Assembly: GCF_900604955.1 (NCBI RefSeq)
Contig: NZ_UWPE01000001.1
Span: 930,001 to 994,000 of the forward strand
Direction: 5' to 3'
Length of the DNA stretch: 64,000 nucleotides
Source: Neoactinobaculum massilliense
GTDB taxonomy: Bacteria > Actinomycetota > Actinomycetes > Actinomycetales > Actinomycetaceae
The position numbers and the translations under genes were made by a program. The stretch's first letter is position 1. Each line of letters begins with the position of its first letter. Shown one piece after another: positions 37,826-46,767 of the stretch. Below the pieces are notes generated by a model. It made no database searches and was not told where the DNA came from. It worked only from the letters and a program-made list of their open reading frames with translations.

Positions 37826-38635
37826 ATCCGATCCACCTTCAAGCAGGTGTGTGGCTGCCGAATGTCGTAAATCATGCGGCCCGATATCCGGCACTCCTGC
37901 CGCCGCAGCCAAACGGTGCACCACCGCACGGATGGCACGCGGCCCCACTCGATGTCCCTTTGCGCCGAGAAAGAGTGCGACGCGTGCATCAGCATCCGTC
38001 GAATCAACAAGCGATTCGCGCACCTCGAGGTAGCGCGCAATCGCGCGGCCGGCCGGCCGGCCGAAGGGCGCAATGCGTTCCTTGTTGCCCTTACCAACCA
38101 CGCGCAGTGTGGAGTCAGGGCGAACGGAGGTGAGATTGAGAGCGCATAGTTCGCTTACACGCAGTCCGGAGGCATAGAGCATCTCGAGTGCAGCCCAGTT
38201 GCGCGTATCAATAGCTGTCCCCTCTCGCGCACGTTGATGAGCGAAATTGAGGAGCGTGGCCGTCTGCTCCTGGGTTAATACGTGCGGAAGGGTGCTGGCG
38301 CCTTTCGGCGCCTTGAGGCGGGCGGCCGCATCCTGCTCGCTATAGCCGGCCCTATAAAGCCAGGACGAAAATGTACGAATGGCCGCCGAGTGACGAGCAA
38401 GCGACGTGAGCGCCTGACCCTCGGCCCGCGACCGAGCCAACCAGGTGCGAATATCCGCCAACTCAAGATGCGTGAGATCCAGTGGCCCATCCGGCGTGGC
38501 ACCCACCTCCCCGGCTAGGAAACTAAGGAGGGAGGCAGCTTCTTCCTCGTATGCACGCACGGTATTGGCTGAAAGTCCGCGCCGCAGCGCCAGTTCACGG
38601 CGGTAAGCGGCCAGAATCTCTTCCGATGTGTGCAT
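37709..38635 (-). CDS. xerC: Tyrosine recombinase XerC
   Basis: Resolves chromosome dimers at dif with XerD. The 308-residue product has an N-terminal SAM-like core-binding domain and a catalytic domain with Arg159, Lys182, His254, Arg257, His280 and Tyr289, the full active set. Its place between the M23 gene and dprA is the chromosomal Xer locus, not a mobile integrase. It is followed by duplicated 3'-end sequence. Confidence 0.94.
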   Translation of the reverse strand: MHTSEEILAAYRRELALRRGLSANTVRAYEEEAASLLSFLAGEVGATPDGPLDLTHLELADIRTWLARSRAEGQALTSLARHSAAIRTFSSWLYRAGYSEQDAAARLKAPKGASTLPHVLTQEQTATLLNFAHQRAREGTAIDTRNWAALEMLYASGLRVSELCALNLTSVRPDSTLRVVGKGNKERIAPFGRPAGRAIARYLEVRESLVDSTDADARVALFLGAKGHRVGPRAIRAVVHRLAAAAGVPDIGPHDLRHSAATHLLEGGSDLRTVQEILGHSSLATTQRYTHVTADRLRAAFTQAHPRA

Positions 38636-38726
38636 GCGTCCACCCTAGTGCGGCGTCTCGGCGCTCAGTGATACGCCACTTCGCGAATCGAGAGCGCCAG
38701 ACGGCCCGCCCGTAATAGCCCGGTCA

Positions 38727-39869
38727 TTACGAATGACGGACCAGCCGCCAGTCACCCGCCTGCTGCTCAGCAATGCCGGCCATCTCCAACCTTCCCAACC
38801 CCACCAGCGTCTCCTGCGGACTGAGCCCCGCCGTGGTAGCGATGCGTCCGGCCGCGGCGGGGCGTACAGCCGGCAGAGCATCCCGTACTCGCACCGCGAG
38901 CACATCCCCCGCCATGGGATCACTGAGGGAAAGCGCGAGCTGGGCGGGAGAGGTATCACTGCGCGGCACACCCAGCAATTCAATGAAATCCTCCGATGAG
39001 CTGAGGCAGATGGCGCCCTCGCGGAGGAGACGCAAGCATCCGGCGGAATGGGGTGCCGTTATGGGGCCGGGGACAGCGCCCAGATTAATGCCACGTTCCA
39101 GCGCATGATGCGCGGTGGAAAGGGCTCCGGATCGATAGGCCGCTTCCACCACGGCCACACCGGCGCCGAGGGCCGCAATAATCCGATTTCGGGCCAGAAA
39201 GCGGTGCCGGTGCGGGGCTGCACCAGGAGGTGATTCGCTCAGTAGCAGCCCGCCAGAGTCCAAGATTTCCTTAAATAACCCTCGGTTCGAGGCGGGATAG
39301 GGACGGTCCAACCCGCAGGCCATAACGGCAATAGTGCGTCCGCCGGCGCGGAGCGCGCCCGTGTGCGCGGCCGCATCAATACCCACCGCCCCGCCGGAGA
39401 CGACACTCATGCCGCGCTCCGCCGCAGCGTAGGCAAAATCAAGCGCCACTCTTGTTCCATAGGCGGTGGCAGCACGGGACCCCACCAGCACCCCGCACGG
39501 GGCGTCAAGCGCAGCCACATTGCCCCGGTACCACAGGCCAAGCGGCATCGTCCCGTCAAGGCGGCCCAGTCCGGGCGGAAATTCGCCGGGGTGGAGGAAT
39601 CCGGTGTCAGCACCCATGAGGAAGTGATCCATGGCAGCGGTGGATATGCCATCTAACCGGTTTCGCCAACGTGCTAGCGCCCGCTGTGATCCTGTCGTGT
39701 CCACGCCCGGTAGTTCGCCGGTGCGTTCTTTGATACCGCGGAGGGCACCCGCACTGGTCACCGCTCGGGTCGCGGCTACCGCATAGGTATCTTCGCCTTC
39801 GGCAATGGCCGTCCAGATCATGGCTGCGCGCCGCTCCTCCTCGGAAATCTCCCGGGACGTGCTAGTCAT
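38727..39869 (-). CDS. dprA: DNA-processing protein DprA
   Basis: Loads RecA on incoming single-stranded DNA during transformation. The Rossmann-like DprA core shows [21 protein letters not shown] and FLARNRIIAALG; a winged-helix-like C-terminal domain follows (residues ~310-380). The 380-residue length is normal. Its start overlaps the comM stop by 8 nt. Confidence 0.93.
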   Translation of the reverse strand: MTSTSREISEEERRAAMIWTAIAEGEDTYAVAATRAVTSAGALRGIKERTGELPGVDTTGSQRALARWRNRLDGISTAAMDHFLMGADTGFLHPGEFPPGLGRLDGTMPLGLWYRGNVAALDAPCGVLVGSRAATAYGTRVALDFAYAAAERGMSVVSGGAVGIDAAAHTGALRAGGRTIAVMACGLDRPYPASNRGLFKEILDSGGLLLSESPPGAAPHRHRFLARNRIIAALGAGVAVVEAAYRSGALSTAHHALERGINLGAVPGPITAPHSAGCLRLLREGAICLSSSEDFIELLGVPRSDTSPAQLALSLSDPMAGDVLAVRVRDALPAVRPAAAGRIATTAGLSPQETLVGLGRLEMAGIAEQQAGDWRLVRHS

Positions 39870-41370
39870 TGTTCACTCCCATCACTCGCATCGTGTAGGC
39901 CAGGTCAAAATCATCCGAGCGCGGTGCGGAGTGTCCCACTAGATCGGCTACGGTCCAGGCGGCGCGCAGTAGCTTGTCCACCCCGCGGGCGGAAAGCGCA
40001 CCGGTCGTGAGTGCGCGCCGAATGGCCCGTCGCATCCCCGCGGGGACCTCGGTGTGACTACGCAACCATTCCCCGGGCGTGTGCGCATTCGTATCCCAGG
40101 CTTCTTCGCTAAACCGAGCTGCCTGGCGCCGGCGTGCGGCCTCCACCCTTGCCCGCACCGCCGAACTGGGCTCGCCTGCCGGGCCGGTTAATTCGGCTGC
40201 GCTAGGACGCCGAAGCCGCACCTTGAGATCGAAGCGATCCATGAGTGGTCCGGAAAGCCGCCCCCGGTAGGCACGTAGTGACGCGGGTGAGCAGGTGCAC
40301 CCGCCGTCGAATAGCTTCCCGCAGCGGCACGGGTTGGCCGCGCCAACGAGTTGAAACCTGGCGGGAAATACCACCGCCGTGCGGGCACGGGAAATGTGCA
40401 CTCGTCCCGTCTCCATGGGCTCGCGAAGTGCTTCGAGGGCGGCGGGAGCAAATTCTGCCAGCTCGTCCAGAAACAGGACACCATGGTGGGCACGAGAGAT
40501 GGCGCCGGGACGCGGAGAGCTCCCGCCGCCCACCAACGCAGCGGCCGAGGCGGTGTGGTGTGGATCCGCGAACGGCCGCCGCGTGGGAAGCCGACCATCA
40601 AAGCTACCCAGCAGCGAACGAACGGCGGCCACCTCAATGCCCTCCGAGTGCGTCAGCAGCGGCATTATTCCGGGGAGACGTACCGCCAGCATGGACTTTC
40701 CCACCCCGGGCGGACCCACCATGAAAAGGTGGTGTTCGCCTGCGGCCGCCATTTCGAGAGCTAGGCGTGCCTCCGCTTGACCGCGCACGTCTGCCAGATC
40801 AGGTTCCGCCGTGGGCTCCGGCTCCCCCACCGCCCCGATCTCCTCGCACGGCGGCACCGGATTCGCCCGCACGCCAAATGCGCGTGCCACCTGGGTAAGG
40901 TGCCAAACCCCGCGTACCCGGCTCCTCGCCAGTTCGGCTTCGCTCACCGCCTCTACCGGGACCACCGCGCCCGTGAGGCCACGGTGGATGGCACCCAGGC
41001 AGGCGGGAAGCACACCTCGCACGGGCCGTACTGAGCCATCCAGGCCGAGTTCTCCGAGCACAATGCTGTTTGGCGGACCGGCATGCCCGGCGAGCGCAGC
41101 GAGGATGGCACAGGCAATACCTAGATCAAAGGCGGTGCCGTACTTGGGAATATCCGCCGGGGATAGATTCACGGTGATTCGCGTATTCGGGAAATCGATG
41201 CCCGAGGCGGCAAACGCCGCACGGATACGCTCGCGTGACTCTGAGACGGCTGTATCCGCTAAACCAACGATCGAAAAGGTGGGAAGTCCCGGTAGTAGCG
41301 CGGCCTCAATTCTCACGGGATGGCCCTCGATACCCACCACGCTGGCCGCCGTGGCAATACCAAGTTTCAT
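39862..41370 (-). CDS. comM: ComM/YifB-family AAA+ ATPase (Mg chelatase-like)
   Basis: Helicase-like AAA+ protein promoting branch migration during natural transformation. The N-terminal Lon-like domain, Walker A GPPGVGKSMLA and Walker B FLDELAEF are present, with the zinc-like Cys cluster CRCGKLFDGGCTC. The start is set at 41370 (MKLGIATAASVVG), where ATGA overlaps the yraN stop; 502 residues. Confidence 0.94.
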   Translation of the reverse strand: MKLGIATAASVVGIEGHPVRIEAALLPGLPTFSIVGLADTAVSESRERIRAAFAASGIDFPNTRITVNLSPADIPKYGTAFDLGIACAILAALAGHAGPPNSIVLGELGLDGSVRPVRGVLPACLGAIHRGLTGAVVPVEAVSEAELARSRVRGVWHLTQVARAFGVRANPVPPCEEIGAVGEPEPTAEPDLADVRGQAEARLALEMAAAGEHHLFMVGPPGVGKSMLAVRLPGIMPLLTHSEGIEVAAVRSLLGSFDGRLPTRRPFADPHHTASAAALVGGGSSPRPGAISRAHHGVLFLDELAEFAPAALEALREPMETGRVHISRARTAVVFPARFQLVGAANPCRCGKLFDGGCTCSPASLRAYRGRLSGPLMDRFDLKVRLRRPSAAELTGPAGEPSSAVRARVEAARRRQAARFSEEAWDTNAHTPGEWLRSHTEVPAGMRRAIRRALTTGALSARGVDKLLRAAWTVADLVGHSAPRSDDFDLAYTMRVMGVNND

Positions 41371-41750
41371 ATCCGCCACACCATGTTCACGGTGGTCGCG
41401 CCCTGCTGCACGGTGATTGCACACAGGTCAACCGCGATCTCTGGAGCATGCCGGCCAGCTTCCACCAGCCATATGCACAGTAGCTTGCGTAGCCGCGCTC
41501 GCTTTTGAGGAGAAATTGCCTGAAGCGCGGGAACCCGGCCGCCCAGCCGGCGGGTTTTCACCTCCACGGCGTGGATCGATTGCGCGTCCGCGCACACAAT
41601 GTCCAATTCACCCCATCGGCACCGCCAATTACGTGCCAGCACGGTGAAACCGTGCTCCTCCAGGTAACGCGTGGCGATCTCTTCTCCCCACGCGCCAAGT
41701 GTGCGGCCGGTGGCGTTGGGTGCCAGTACCGGCGGGTCTGTTTCTCTCAT
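41367..41750 (-). CDS. UPF0102 family protein YraN (putative Holliday-junction-resolvase-like nuclease)
   Basis: A 127-residue protein with a restriction-endonuclease-like fold signature: GELDIVCAD and VEVKTRR carry the predicted metal-binding Asp/Glu/Lys residues. Function is not established. It lies immediately upstream of comM with a 4-nt overlap. Confidence 0.9.
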   Translation of the reverse strand: MRETDPPVLAPNATGRTLGAWGEEIATRYLEEHGFTVLARNWRCRWGELDIVCADAQSIHAVEVKTRRLGGRVPALQAISPQKRARLRKLLCIWLVEAGRHAPEIAVDLCAITVQQGATTVNMVWRI

Positions 41751-41950
41751 GCGCCCAGCATCGCGCCGACCGCCACATTCTGCAGCAGCGGGTTTTCGCC
41801 CTGTGGATTACTTTCGCACGCTAAAACCTGTGCACCGACGCCGAGACGCGCACGCTAGCGACGTCGTACCCGAACGCCGGCAGGTCCCTGCGCCCGTAAC
41901 CCCGGTCCACCGAACGCGCACCGAGCGAGAAATCCTGCGGCGCCCATCTC

Positions 41951-42025
41951 GGTAGCTCAAACTCCCGCTTACTCGGGTAGCTCAAGCGCCCATCTACTCC
42001 GGTAGCTCAAGCTCCCGCGTGATGT
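41951..42025. repeat. Three 25-nt tandem repeats across the DUF2469 stop codon
   Basis: GGTAGCTCAA starts at 41951, 41976 and 42001, and the rest of each unit is closely related (for example CTCCCGC / GCCCATC / CTCCCGC). The third unit contains the last codons (RELELPE) of the DUF2469 gene; the other two lie beyond its stop. Confidence 0.88.
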
Positions 42026-42308
42026 CGGTCTGATTGAGTTCCTCCACGTTGACGTCCTTAAACGTCACCACGTGGACGGATTTCACAAACCGCGAGGTAC
42101 GGTACATGTCCCATACCCAGGCGTCTTTCATCGTGACGTCAAAGAACACGTCCCCGCCCTGGGAGGAACGGATGGTGACATCAACGTCGTTCGCCAGGTA
42201 GAAACGACGCTCTGTCTCCACCACGTACTTGAAAATCTTAATGACGTCCCGGTACTCGCGGAAAAGTTTGAGCTCCTGGTCGGCTTCGTACCCGTCAATA
42301 TCACTCAT
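41994..42308 (-). CDS. DUF2469 family protein
   Basis: A 104-residue protein conserved next to rnhB across actinobacteria; function unknown. The sequence MSDIDGYEADQELKLFREYR and the VTFKDVNVEEL segment match that family. The ATG at 42308 has GGAGGAG inside the rnhB 3' end and overlaps it by 8 nt. The extreme C-terminus lies in a tandem repeat. Confidence 0.9.
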   Translation of the reverse strand: MSDIDGYEADQELKLFREYRDVIKIFKYVVETERRFYLANDVDVTIRSSQGGDVFFDVTMKDAWVWDMYRTSRFVKSVHVVTFKDVNVEELNQTDITRELELPE

Positions 42309-42972
42309 GCGTACTCCTCCGTGTGGGCAGATGCCACGAGATCCGGTGATGGGGGCTGGGCCCGAGCGCATCAAGCGCCTCAACGTGCTCTCGAGTGGCG
42401 TACCCCTTGTTCTTCGCCCAATGGTAGCCAGGATATGCCCTGTCCAGTTCGGTCATGATTGCGTCTCGCGCCACCTTCGCCACCACACTGGCTGCGCTCA
42501 CCAGCGCGCAGCGCGCATCCCCCTTGACCTGCATGGTGACGGGGAGTTGCGGAAGCACCGGCGCCGGGCTCTCCTCACTCCACCAATTATGGGAGCCGTC
42601 CAGCAGAATGAGCGTGGGGGCGTTGCCGCGTGCGGCAAGCTCGGTGAATGCCCGCTGCGCCGCTAGCCGAAGTCCACCAATAATCCCGTGCGCGTCAATT
42701 TCATTGCTATCCGCGTGCCCTACGGCAACGTCCTCCACCCACGTCTTAATCTTCGGCACCAGGGCCTCACGTCGCCGCGCGGTCAGCTGCTTAGAGTCCG
42801 CGAGTCCGGCGGGCAGTGGTCGATCAAACCCCGCGCGCATAATCGCGATGCCTACGCTTACCGGGCCAGCGATGGGACCGCGCCCCACCTCGTCGACGCC
42901 GCCCAGCACGGCACCGTTCGGTGCGGCCGCAAGTAGGTTCCGTTCGAGTTCTAGTGTTGGTGGAATACGCAC
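42301..42972 (-). CDS. rnhB: Ribonuclease HII
   Basis: Removes ribonucleotides and RNA primers from DNA hybrids. Active residues Asp27-Glu28 (GVDEVGRGPIAGP), Asp125 (LLDGSHNW) and Asp170 are present; 223 residues. The GTG start directly follows the lepB TAA with no spacer. Confidence 0.94.
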   Translation of the reverse strand: MRIPPTLELERNLLAAAPNGAVLGGVDEVGRGPIAGPVSVGIAIMRAGFDRPLPAGLADSKQLTARRREALVPKIKTWVEDVAVGHADSNEIDAHGIIGGLRLAAQRAFTELAARGNAPTLILLDGSHNWWSEESPAPVLPQLPVTMQVKGDARCALVSAASVVAKVARDAIMTELDRAYPGYHWAKNKGYATREHVEALDALGPSPHHRISWHLPTRRSTHE

Positions 42973-43809
42973 TTAATTCCCCACATCGGCGAAGGCGGAC
43001 GTGTAGTCAGGGATTTTCCCGGCGCGGTCCAGCGGCGAGAAAATGAAGAAGGCCCGGCCGGTGATGTTCTCCGCCGGCACAAAACCGTTACCCGTCTCCG
43101 CCTGGTGCCAGCGCGAATCCTTCGAGTTGGAGCGGTTATCTCCCATCACCCAGTAGGAGTGGGCGGGCACGGTGACACTGAATTCCTGCAGCGAGGGGGC
43201 CATGCCCGGGGCAAGGTAGGGTTCCGTGATCTCCTTGCCATTCACCTCGATCTTGCCGTTGATGGAGCAGCAGGAGACGGTGTCACCGCCCACGCCAATA
43301 ATGCGCTTGACCAGGTACTCCCCATTATTCGCGGGCAGTACCCCGATCGTTTCCAGTACGCGCGTGGCGCCGCGCTGGAACGGCGTGTACTGGCGTTCGG
43401 TGCCCTCCAGCCAGCCGCCCGGATCCACAAACACCACCACGTCCCCGCGGCGCAAATCCTTCTCCCCCGCGGCCTGTCGGTTAACGAAGAACTTATCCCC
43501 GGGGATCAGCGTGTTTTCCATAGAGGCCGACGGCACGTTAAACGCCTGCACCAGGAACGTCTTAATAAGAGTGGATACCACCAGAACCGCCACCACAATT
43601 CCAAGGATCTCGAGCACCCCCACCCACCACGGGCTCTTTTTGAGCGCCTTGGGGGCACCTTTACGCCAGTCCGTATATTTTTTGGGCGCAAACGACGGCG
43701 GCACCTCACGCGAGCGAAGATCCGCCCGCGCATCGGCGTCGTAACTAACACTCTTAGAAGCAGATACGGGAGGATTTGGACCTTCTACCGGCGTTCCGTC
43801 ATTCCTCAC
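42973..43809 (-). CDS. lepB: Signal peptidase I
   Basis: Membrane serine protease cleaving Sec/Tat signal peptides. One transmembrane helix (residues ~64-88) follows a 60-residue cytoplasmic N-terminus. Catalytic Ser96 is in VPSASMENT and Lys168 in LVKRIIGVGGD; the GDNRSNSKDSR box is near the C-terminus. 278 residues. Cys180 and neighbours (SCCS) are a small cysteine cluster in the catalytic domain. Confidence 0.95.
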   Translation of the reverse strand: MRNDGTPVEGPNPPVSASKSVSYDADARADLRSREVPPSFAPKKYTDWRKGAPKALKKSPWWVGVLEILGIVVAVLVVSTLIKTFLVQAFNVPSASMENTLIPGDKFFVNRQAAGEKDLRRGDVVVFVDPGGWLEGTERQYTPFQRGATRVLETIGVLPANNGEYLVKRIIGVGGDTVSCCSINGKIEVNGKEITEPYLAPGMAPSLQEFSVTVPAHSYWVMGDNRSNSKDSRWHQAETGNGFVPAENITGRAFFIFSPLDRAGKIPDYTSAFADVGN

Positions 43810-43855
43810 CCTGCAGCTCCGTTCTGGCGTTCCACTGCGCCCATAGTACAGAAAA

Positions 43856-43882
43856 AGGTTCCGCCCACACTGGACGGAACCT
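43856..43882 (-). terminator. Terminator of rplS
   Basis: AGGTTCCG/CGGAACCT stem with an 11-nt loop, followed on the minus strand by a T-run (TTTTT), 28 nt after the rplS stop. Confidence 0.85.
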
Positions 43883-43910
43883 GAACCGCGCCCCTTGCGG
43901 GCAGGATCGC

Positions 43911-44252
43911 CTAGCGGCGCTCCTTAATCTTCGCGGCCTTCCCGTGGCGATCGCGCAGGTAGTACAGCTTGGCGCGGCGCGCCTTGCCGTGGCGAAGCAC
44001 CTCGATGGATTCGATGGCCGGGGAGTGCAGCGGGAACTTACGCTCCACACCCACCCCGAAGGACACCTTGCGCACGTCGAACGTGGCGCGAATGCCGTCA
44101 CCCTGGCGGGCGATTACCACACCCTGGAACGCCTGGGTACGCGTGTTATTACCTTCAACTACCTTGACATTCACGCGCACCGTGTCACCGGCGCGGAACT
44201 CCGGAATATCAGTGCGGAGCTGGGCAGCATCCACAGAATCGAGCGTCTGCAT
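43911..44252 (-). CDS. rplS: 50S ribosomal protein L19
   Basis: Subunit-interface protein of the large ribosomal subunit. The 113-residue product contains the L19 signature segment [20 protein letters not shown]. It is preceded by a 119-nt leader with a CATAAT-like box near 44370 that may give it its own promoter, and it has its own terminator. Confidence 0.97.
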   Translation of the reverse strand: MQTLDSVDAAQLRTDIPEFRAGDTVRVNVKVVEGNNTRTQAFQGVVIARQGDGIRATFDVRKVSFGVGVERKFPLHSPAIESIEVLRHGKARRAKLYYLRDRHGKAAKIKERR

Positions 44253-44371
44253 GTTTCTTCTCTTTCCGCCCCTGCGCGCAGGTCAGAAGCAGTTAGTTTC
44301 GAATAGGTCTCGCTGATACGTAACCCCCTGCGGCAGGTCATACGCATTGGAATAGCGAGGAAGCCCCATAA

Positions 44372-45718
44372 TTATGCCACACGAAGAGGACGCGCCATCA
44401 CCACGTCGGAGTTACGCTCCTCACCCACGAGGAACTCCCGCGTAGTCACCTTCTCGAACCCCGCCTTCCGGTAGGCGTGCTGAGCCCGGCGATTACCGGC
44501 ATTGGTTCCCAGCCACACGACGGGACGCGGGTAATCCGACGTCGCCTCATCCAGGCGCGCGAGCGTTGCGTCCATGAGCCACGCGGTAGCTCCGGTGCCG
44601 CGGTAGGCGCGGTCCACGTACACCTTGGAAAGTTCCACCAGCGGTCCGTCCCTCTCGACGACGCCGTCCGGGGCACCATCCTCCGCGCCCGCCACCCCGT
44701 TTCCCTCCGGTAGTAGCGCAAGCGTGTATCCCGCCGGGCGTCCGCCAGAAATAAGCACCGTGGTCACCCAGTGGGGATCCGCAAGGTATTCGGCGAATGC
44801 CCGCTCCGAGAGGTGCTCATTAATAAAAGCGGCGATGGAGGCGGGCGACATTGCCGGCGGGCAGGCGTCGGGGAACGTGCGCGCGGCAAGAGCAACAAGA
44901 GCGGGCACATCGCTGGCGCTGGCGGGCCGAACTTCGGCGCGTTCTGGATGGGGGGCGCTCTTTGGTACCAGGTAGCCGAGGCTGGCCAAATACCGGCGAT
45001 CCTTCTTGTCCAGCGTGGCGGCGTCCAGGGCGGCGATCATCTCCGGACGCCGCTCCACCGTCCGGTCAAGGGCGCGGTCGCGGCGCCACCGGCGCGCCGC
45101 ACCGTGGTCCCCCGACGTCAGTACGGAGGGAATGGTCAGGCCACGCCATTCTTCAGGTCGCGTATACACGGGATACTCGAGCAGGCCGGCCTCAGAGAAG
45201 GATTCCTCCACCAGGGACTGGGCATTTCCCACCACGCCCGGAATCAGCCGCCCCACGGCCTCCACCAGCGCAACGGCAGCAATCTCGCCACCATTGAGTA
45301 CGTAATCCCCCAGCGAGAACTCAAACACTTCGGCCTGCCCCGCGTAATGCTGCGCCACCCGGGCATCGATGCCCTCGTAGCGCCCGCACGCGACAATCAC
45401 CTGATCCGCATGGCTCAGGTCCTCGCAGGCGCGCTGGGTGAGTGGTGTGCCGGAGGGGGTGGGAATAGCAAGGACCTGCCGGCCGCTCCCAGCCCGGAGG
45501 GCCGTGTCAATCGCCTTACCCCAAATGTCCGGCCGCATCACCATACCGGCACCGCCACCCGCCGGCGTGTCATCAACGGTGCGATGCGGATCGGTGGTCC
45601 AGTCGCGCAGGTTATGCGCGTGAATATCCAGCAGGCCGTGCTCGCGTGCCTTCCCTACGAGGGAAAGCTTCAGTACGTCGAAAAATTCGGGGAATACCGA
45701 GATGAGGTCGAAACGCAC
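44372..45718 (-). CDS. trmD: tRNA (guanine37-N1)-methyltransferase TrmD fused to a GNAT acetyltransferase
   Basis: Residues 1-~240 are a complete TrmD: the SAM-binding knot has GRYEGIDAR (112-120) and SLGDYVLNGGE (135-145), and the C-terminal helical part ends in DKKDRRYLASLGYL. A short linker (~250-262) leads into a full GNAT domain (262-448) with the acetyl-CoA loop YRGTGA at 372-377 and a C-terminal NAGNRRAQHAYRKAGF segment. There is no stop or frameshift at the junction, so this is a real 448-residue fusion. The methyltransferase makes m1G37, preventing +1 frameshifting. The acetyltransferase target is unknown; tRNA or a translation protein is a guess. GTG start, 2 nt after rimM. Confidence 0.93.
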   Translation of the reverse strand: MRFDLISVFPEFFDVLKLSLVGKAREHGLLDIHAHNLRDWTTDPHRTVDDTPAGGGAGMVMRPDIWGKAIDTALRAGSGRQVLAIPTPSGTPLTQRACEDLSHADQVIVACGRYEGIDARVAQHYAGQAEVFEFSLGDYVLNGGEIAAVALVEAVGRLIPGVVGNAQSLVEESFSEAGLLEYPVYTRPEEWRGLTIPSVLTSGDHGAARRWRRDRALDRTVERRPEMIAALDAATLDKKDRRYLASLGYLVPKSAPHPERAEVRPASASDVPALVALAARTFPDACPPAMSPASIAAFINEHLSERAFAEYLADPHWVTTVLISGGRPAGYTLALLPEGNGVAGAEDGAPDGVVERDGPLVELSKVYVDRAYRGTGATAWLMDATLARLDEATSDYPRPVVWLGTNAGNRRAQHAYRKAGFEKVTTREFLVGEERNSDVVMARPLRVA

Positions 45719-45720
45719 CG

Positions 45721-46359
45721 TTACCTCTCCTCGCTAGGACGCGTGCGAATCTCATGCTGTGGGGACGCCGCCGCCCCACCTCGAGCGGCGTCCTCACCGG
45801 CGTTCATGTATTGCGCGTTGGACTCAGACGCATCCGGCGGCTCAATCTCCAACTCATCCTCGGAGAACAATCCCGGCGGCGCATCAATTACCACGCAGTT
45901 ATCCGCAATATCTACATCGGTGACGATGGCCTTGACGAAGGGAACACGTGCAATTTTCCCGTCCGGTTCACGCACCACCAGAATGTCCTGGGCCGCCCCA
46001 AACTCCAGTCCACTCACGGTACCGAGCGTGTATCCCTCCGGATCCAACGCCTCCAGGCCCACCAGTTCGGATTCGTAATAGGCGTCCTCCTCGGGCTCCT
46101 CCTCGTTCGTCTCCACCACAAGGTCCGTTCCTCGGAGTGATTCGGCGGCCGTACGGTCCCGGCACTCGGCAAATTGAACAAAGAGTCCGCCCTTATAGGA
46201 GCGTGTACGGGCGATGGTGAGGGGCCCGTTTTCCGCGGGATCCGTTTCCAGCGTGTTTCCCACCTGGAAGCGCACCTCGGGCGAATCCGTGCGGACGGTA
46301 AGGCGCACCTCCCCCTTCAGGCCCTTCGCCGCACCGATGGTTGCTACAACTACCTGCAT
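45721..46359 (-). CDS. rimM: Ribosome maturation factor RimM
   Basis: Binds S19 during 30S head assembly. It has the N-terminal RimM barrel (IGAAKGLKGEVRLTVRTD) and a C-terminal PRC barrel (YYESELVGLEAL, VPFVKAIV). The last ~45 residues are an extra Ser/Ala/Glu-rich tail. GGAGAGG near its end serves trmD. Confidence 0.94.
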   Translation of the reverse strand: MQVVVATIGAAKGLKGEVRLTVRTDSPEVRFQVGNTLETDPAENGPLTIARTRSYKGGLFVQFAECRDRTAAESLRGTDLVVETNEEEPEEDAYYESELVGLEALDPEGYTLGTVSGLEFGAAQDILVVREPDGKIARVPFVKAIVTDVDIADNCVVIDAPPGLFSEDELEIEPPDASESNAQYMNAGEDAARGGAAASPQHEIRTRPSEER

Positions 46360-46495
46360 GGTTCCTCCTTCGGGCGATCCCGTACCCTATCCCGTTCCGC
46401 ATCGGCATTTCGCTGACGCCTGCACGTTGACCGAACGCCTCCTGCCCGGTCGCCACGCATACGCGGCCGAACCCGTGACAAGCGGATATAACAAA

Positions 46496-46518
46496 GGGGC
46501 CGGCACCCGGCCGGCCCC
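46496..46518 (-). terminator. Terminator after rpsP-khpA
   Basis: GGGGCCGGC/GCCGGCCCC 9-bp stem with a CGGGT loop and a following TTTGTT on the minus strand, 9 nt past the khpA stop. Confidence 0.85.
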
Positions 46519-46527
46519 TTGAAACTA

Positions 46528-46767
46528 CTAGTCCTGATCGGTTTCCACCACGTCCACGCGAACGCGTGTTCCACCGCCCAGCGCATTCATGACGCTTCGC
46601 AGCGCCTTCGCCGTGCGACCCGAACGGCCGATGACGCGCCCCAGATCATCCGGATTCACCCGAATTTCCAGGAGCTTGCCGCGTCCGTTTGGCTTCTCAG
46701 TGATATCCACATCCTCGGGGAAGTCCACGATGCCGCGGACTAGATGCTCAAGCGCCTCGCGAAGCAT
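46528..46767 (-). CDS. khpA: KH-domain RNA-binding protein KhpA
   Basis: A 79-residue single KH domain with the GxxG loop in RVIGRSGRTAKALR. Partners with KhpB and binds many RNAs in Gram-positive bacteria. Its ATG overlaps the rpsP stop (TAATG), the standard rpsP-khpA-rimM-trmD arrangement. Confidence 0.95.
   Translation of the reverse strand: MLREALEHLVRGIVDFPEDVDITEKPNGRGKLLEIRVNPDDLGRVIGRSGRTAKALRSVMNALGGGTRVRVDVVETDQD

Noticed and set aside
37709-38635. Tyrosine recombinase as a phage or island integrase
   Set aside because: Chromosomal XerC context between M23 and dprA; no tRNA, attachment repeats or phage genes nearby.
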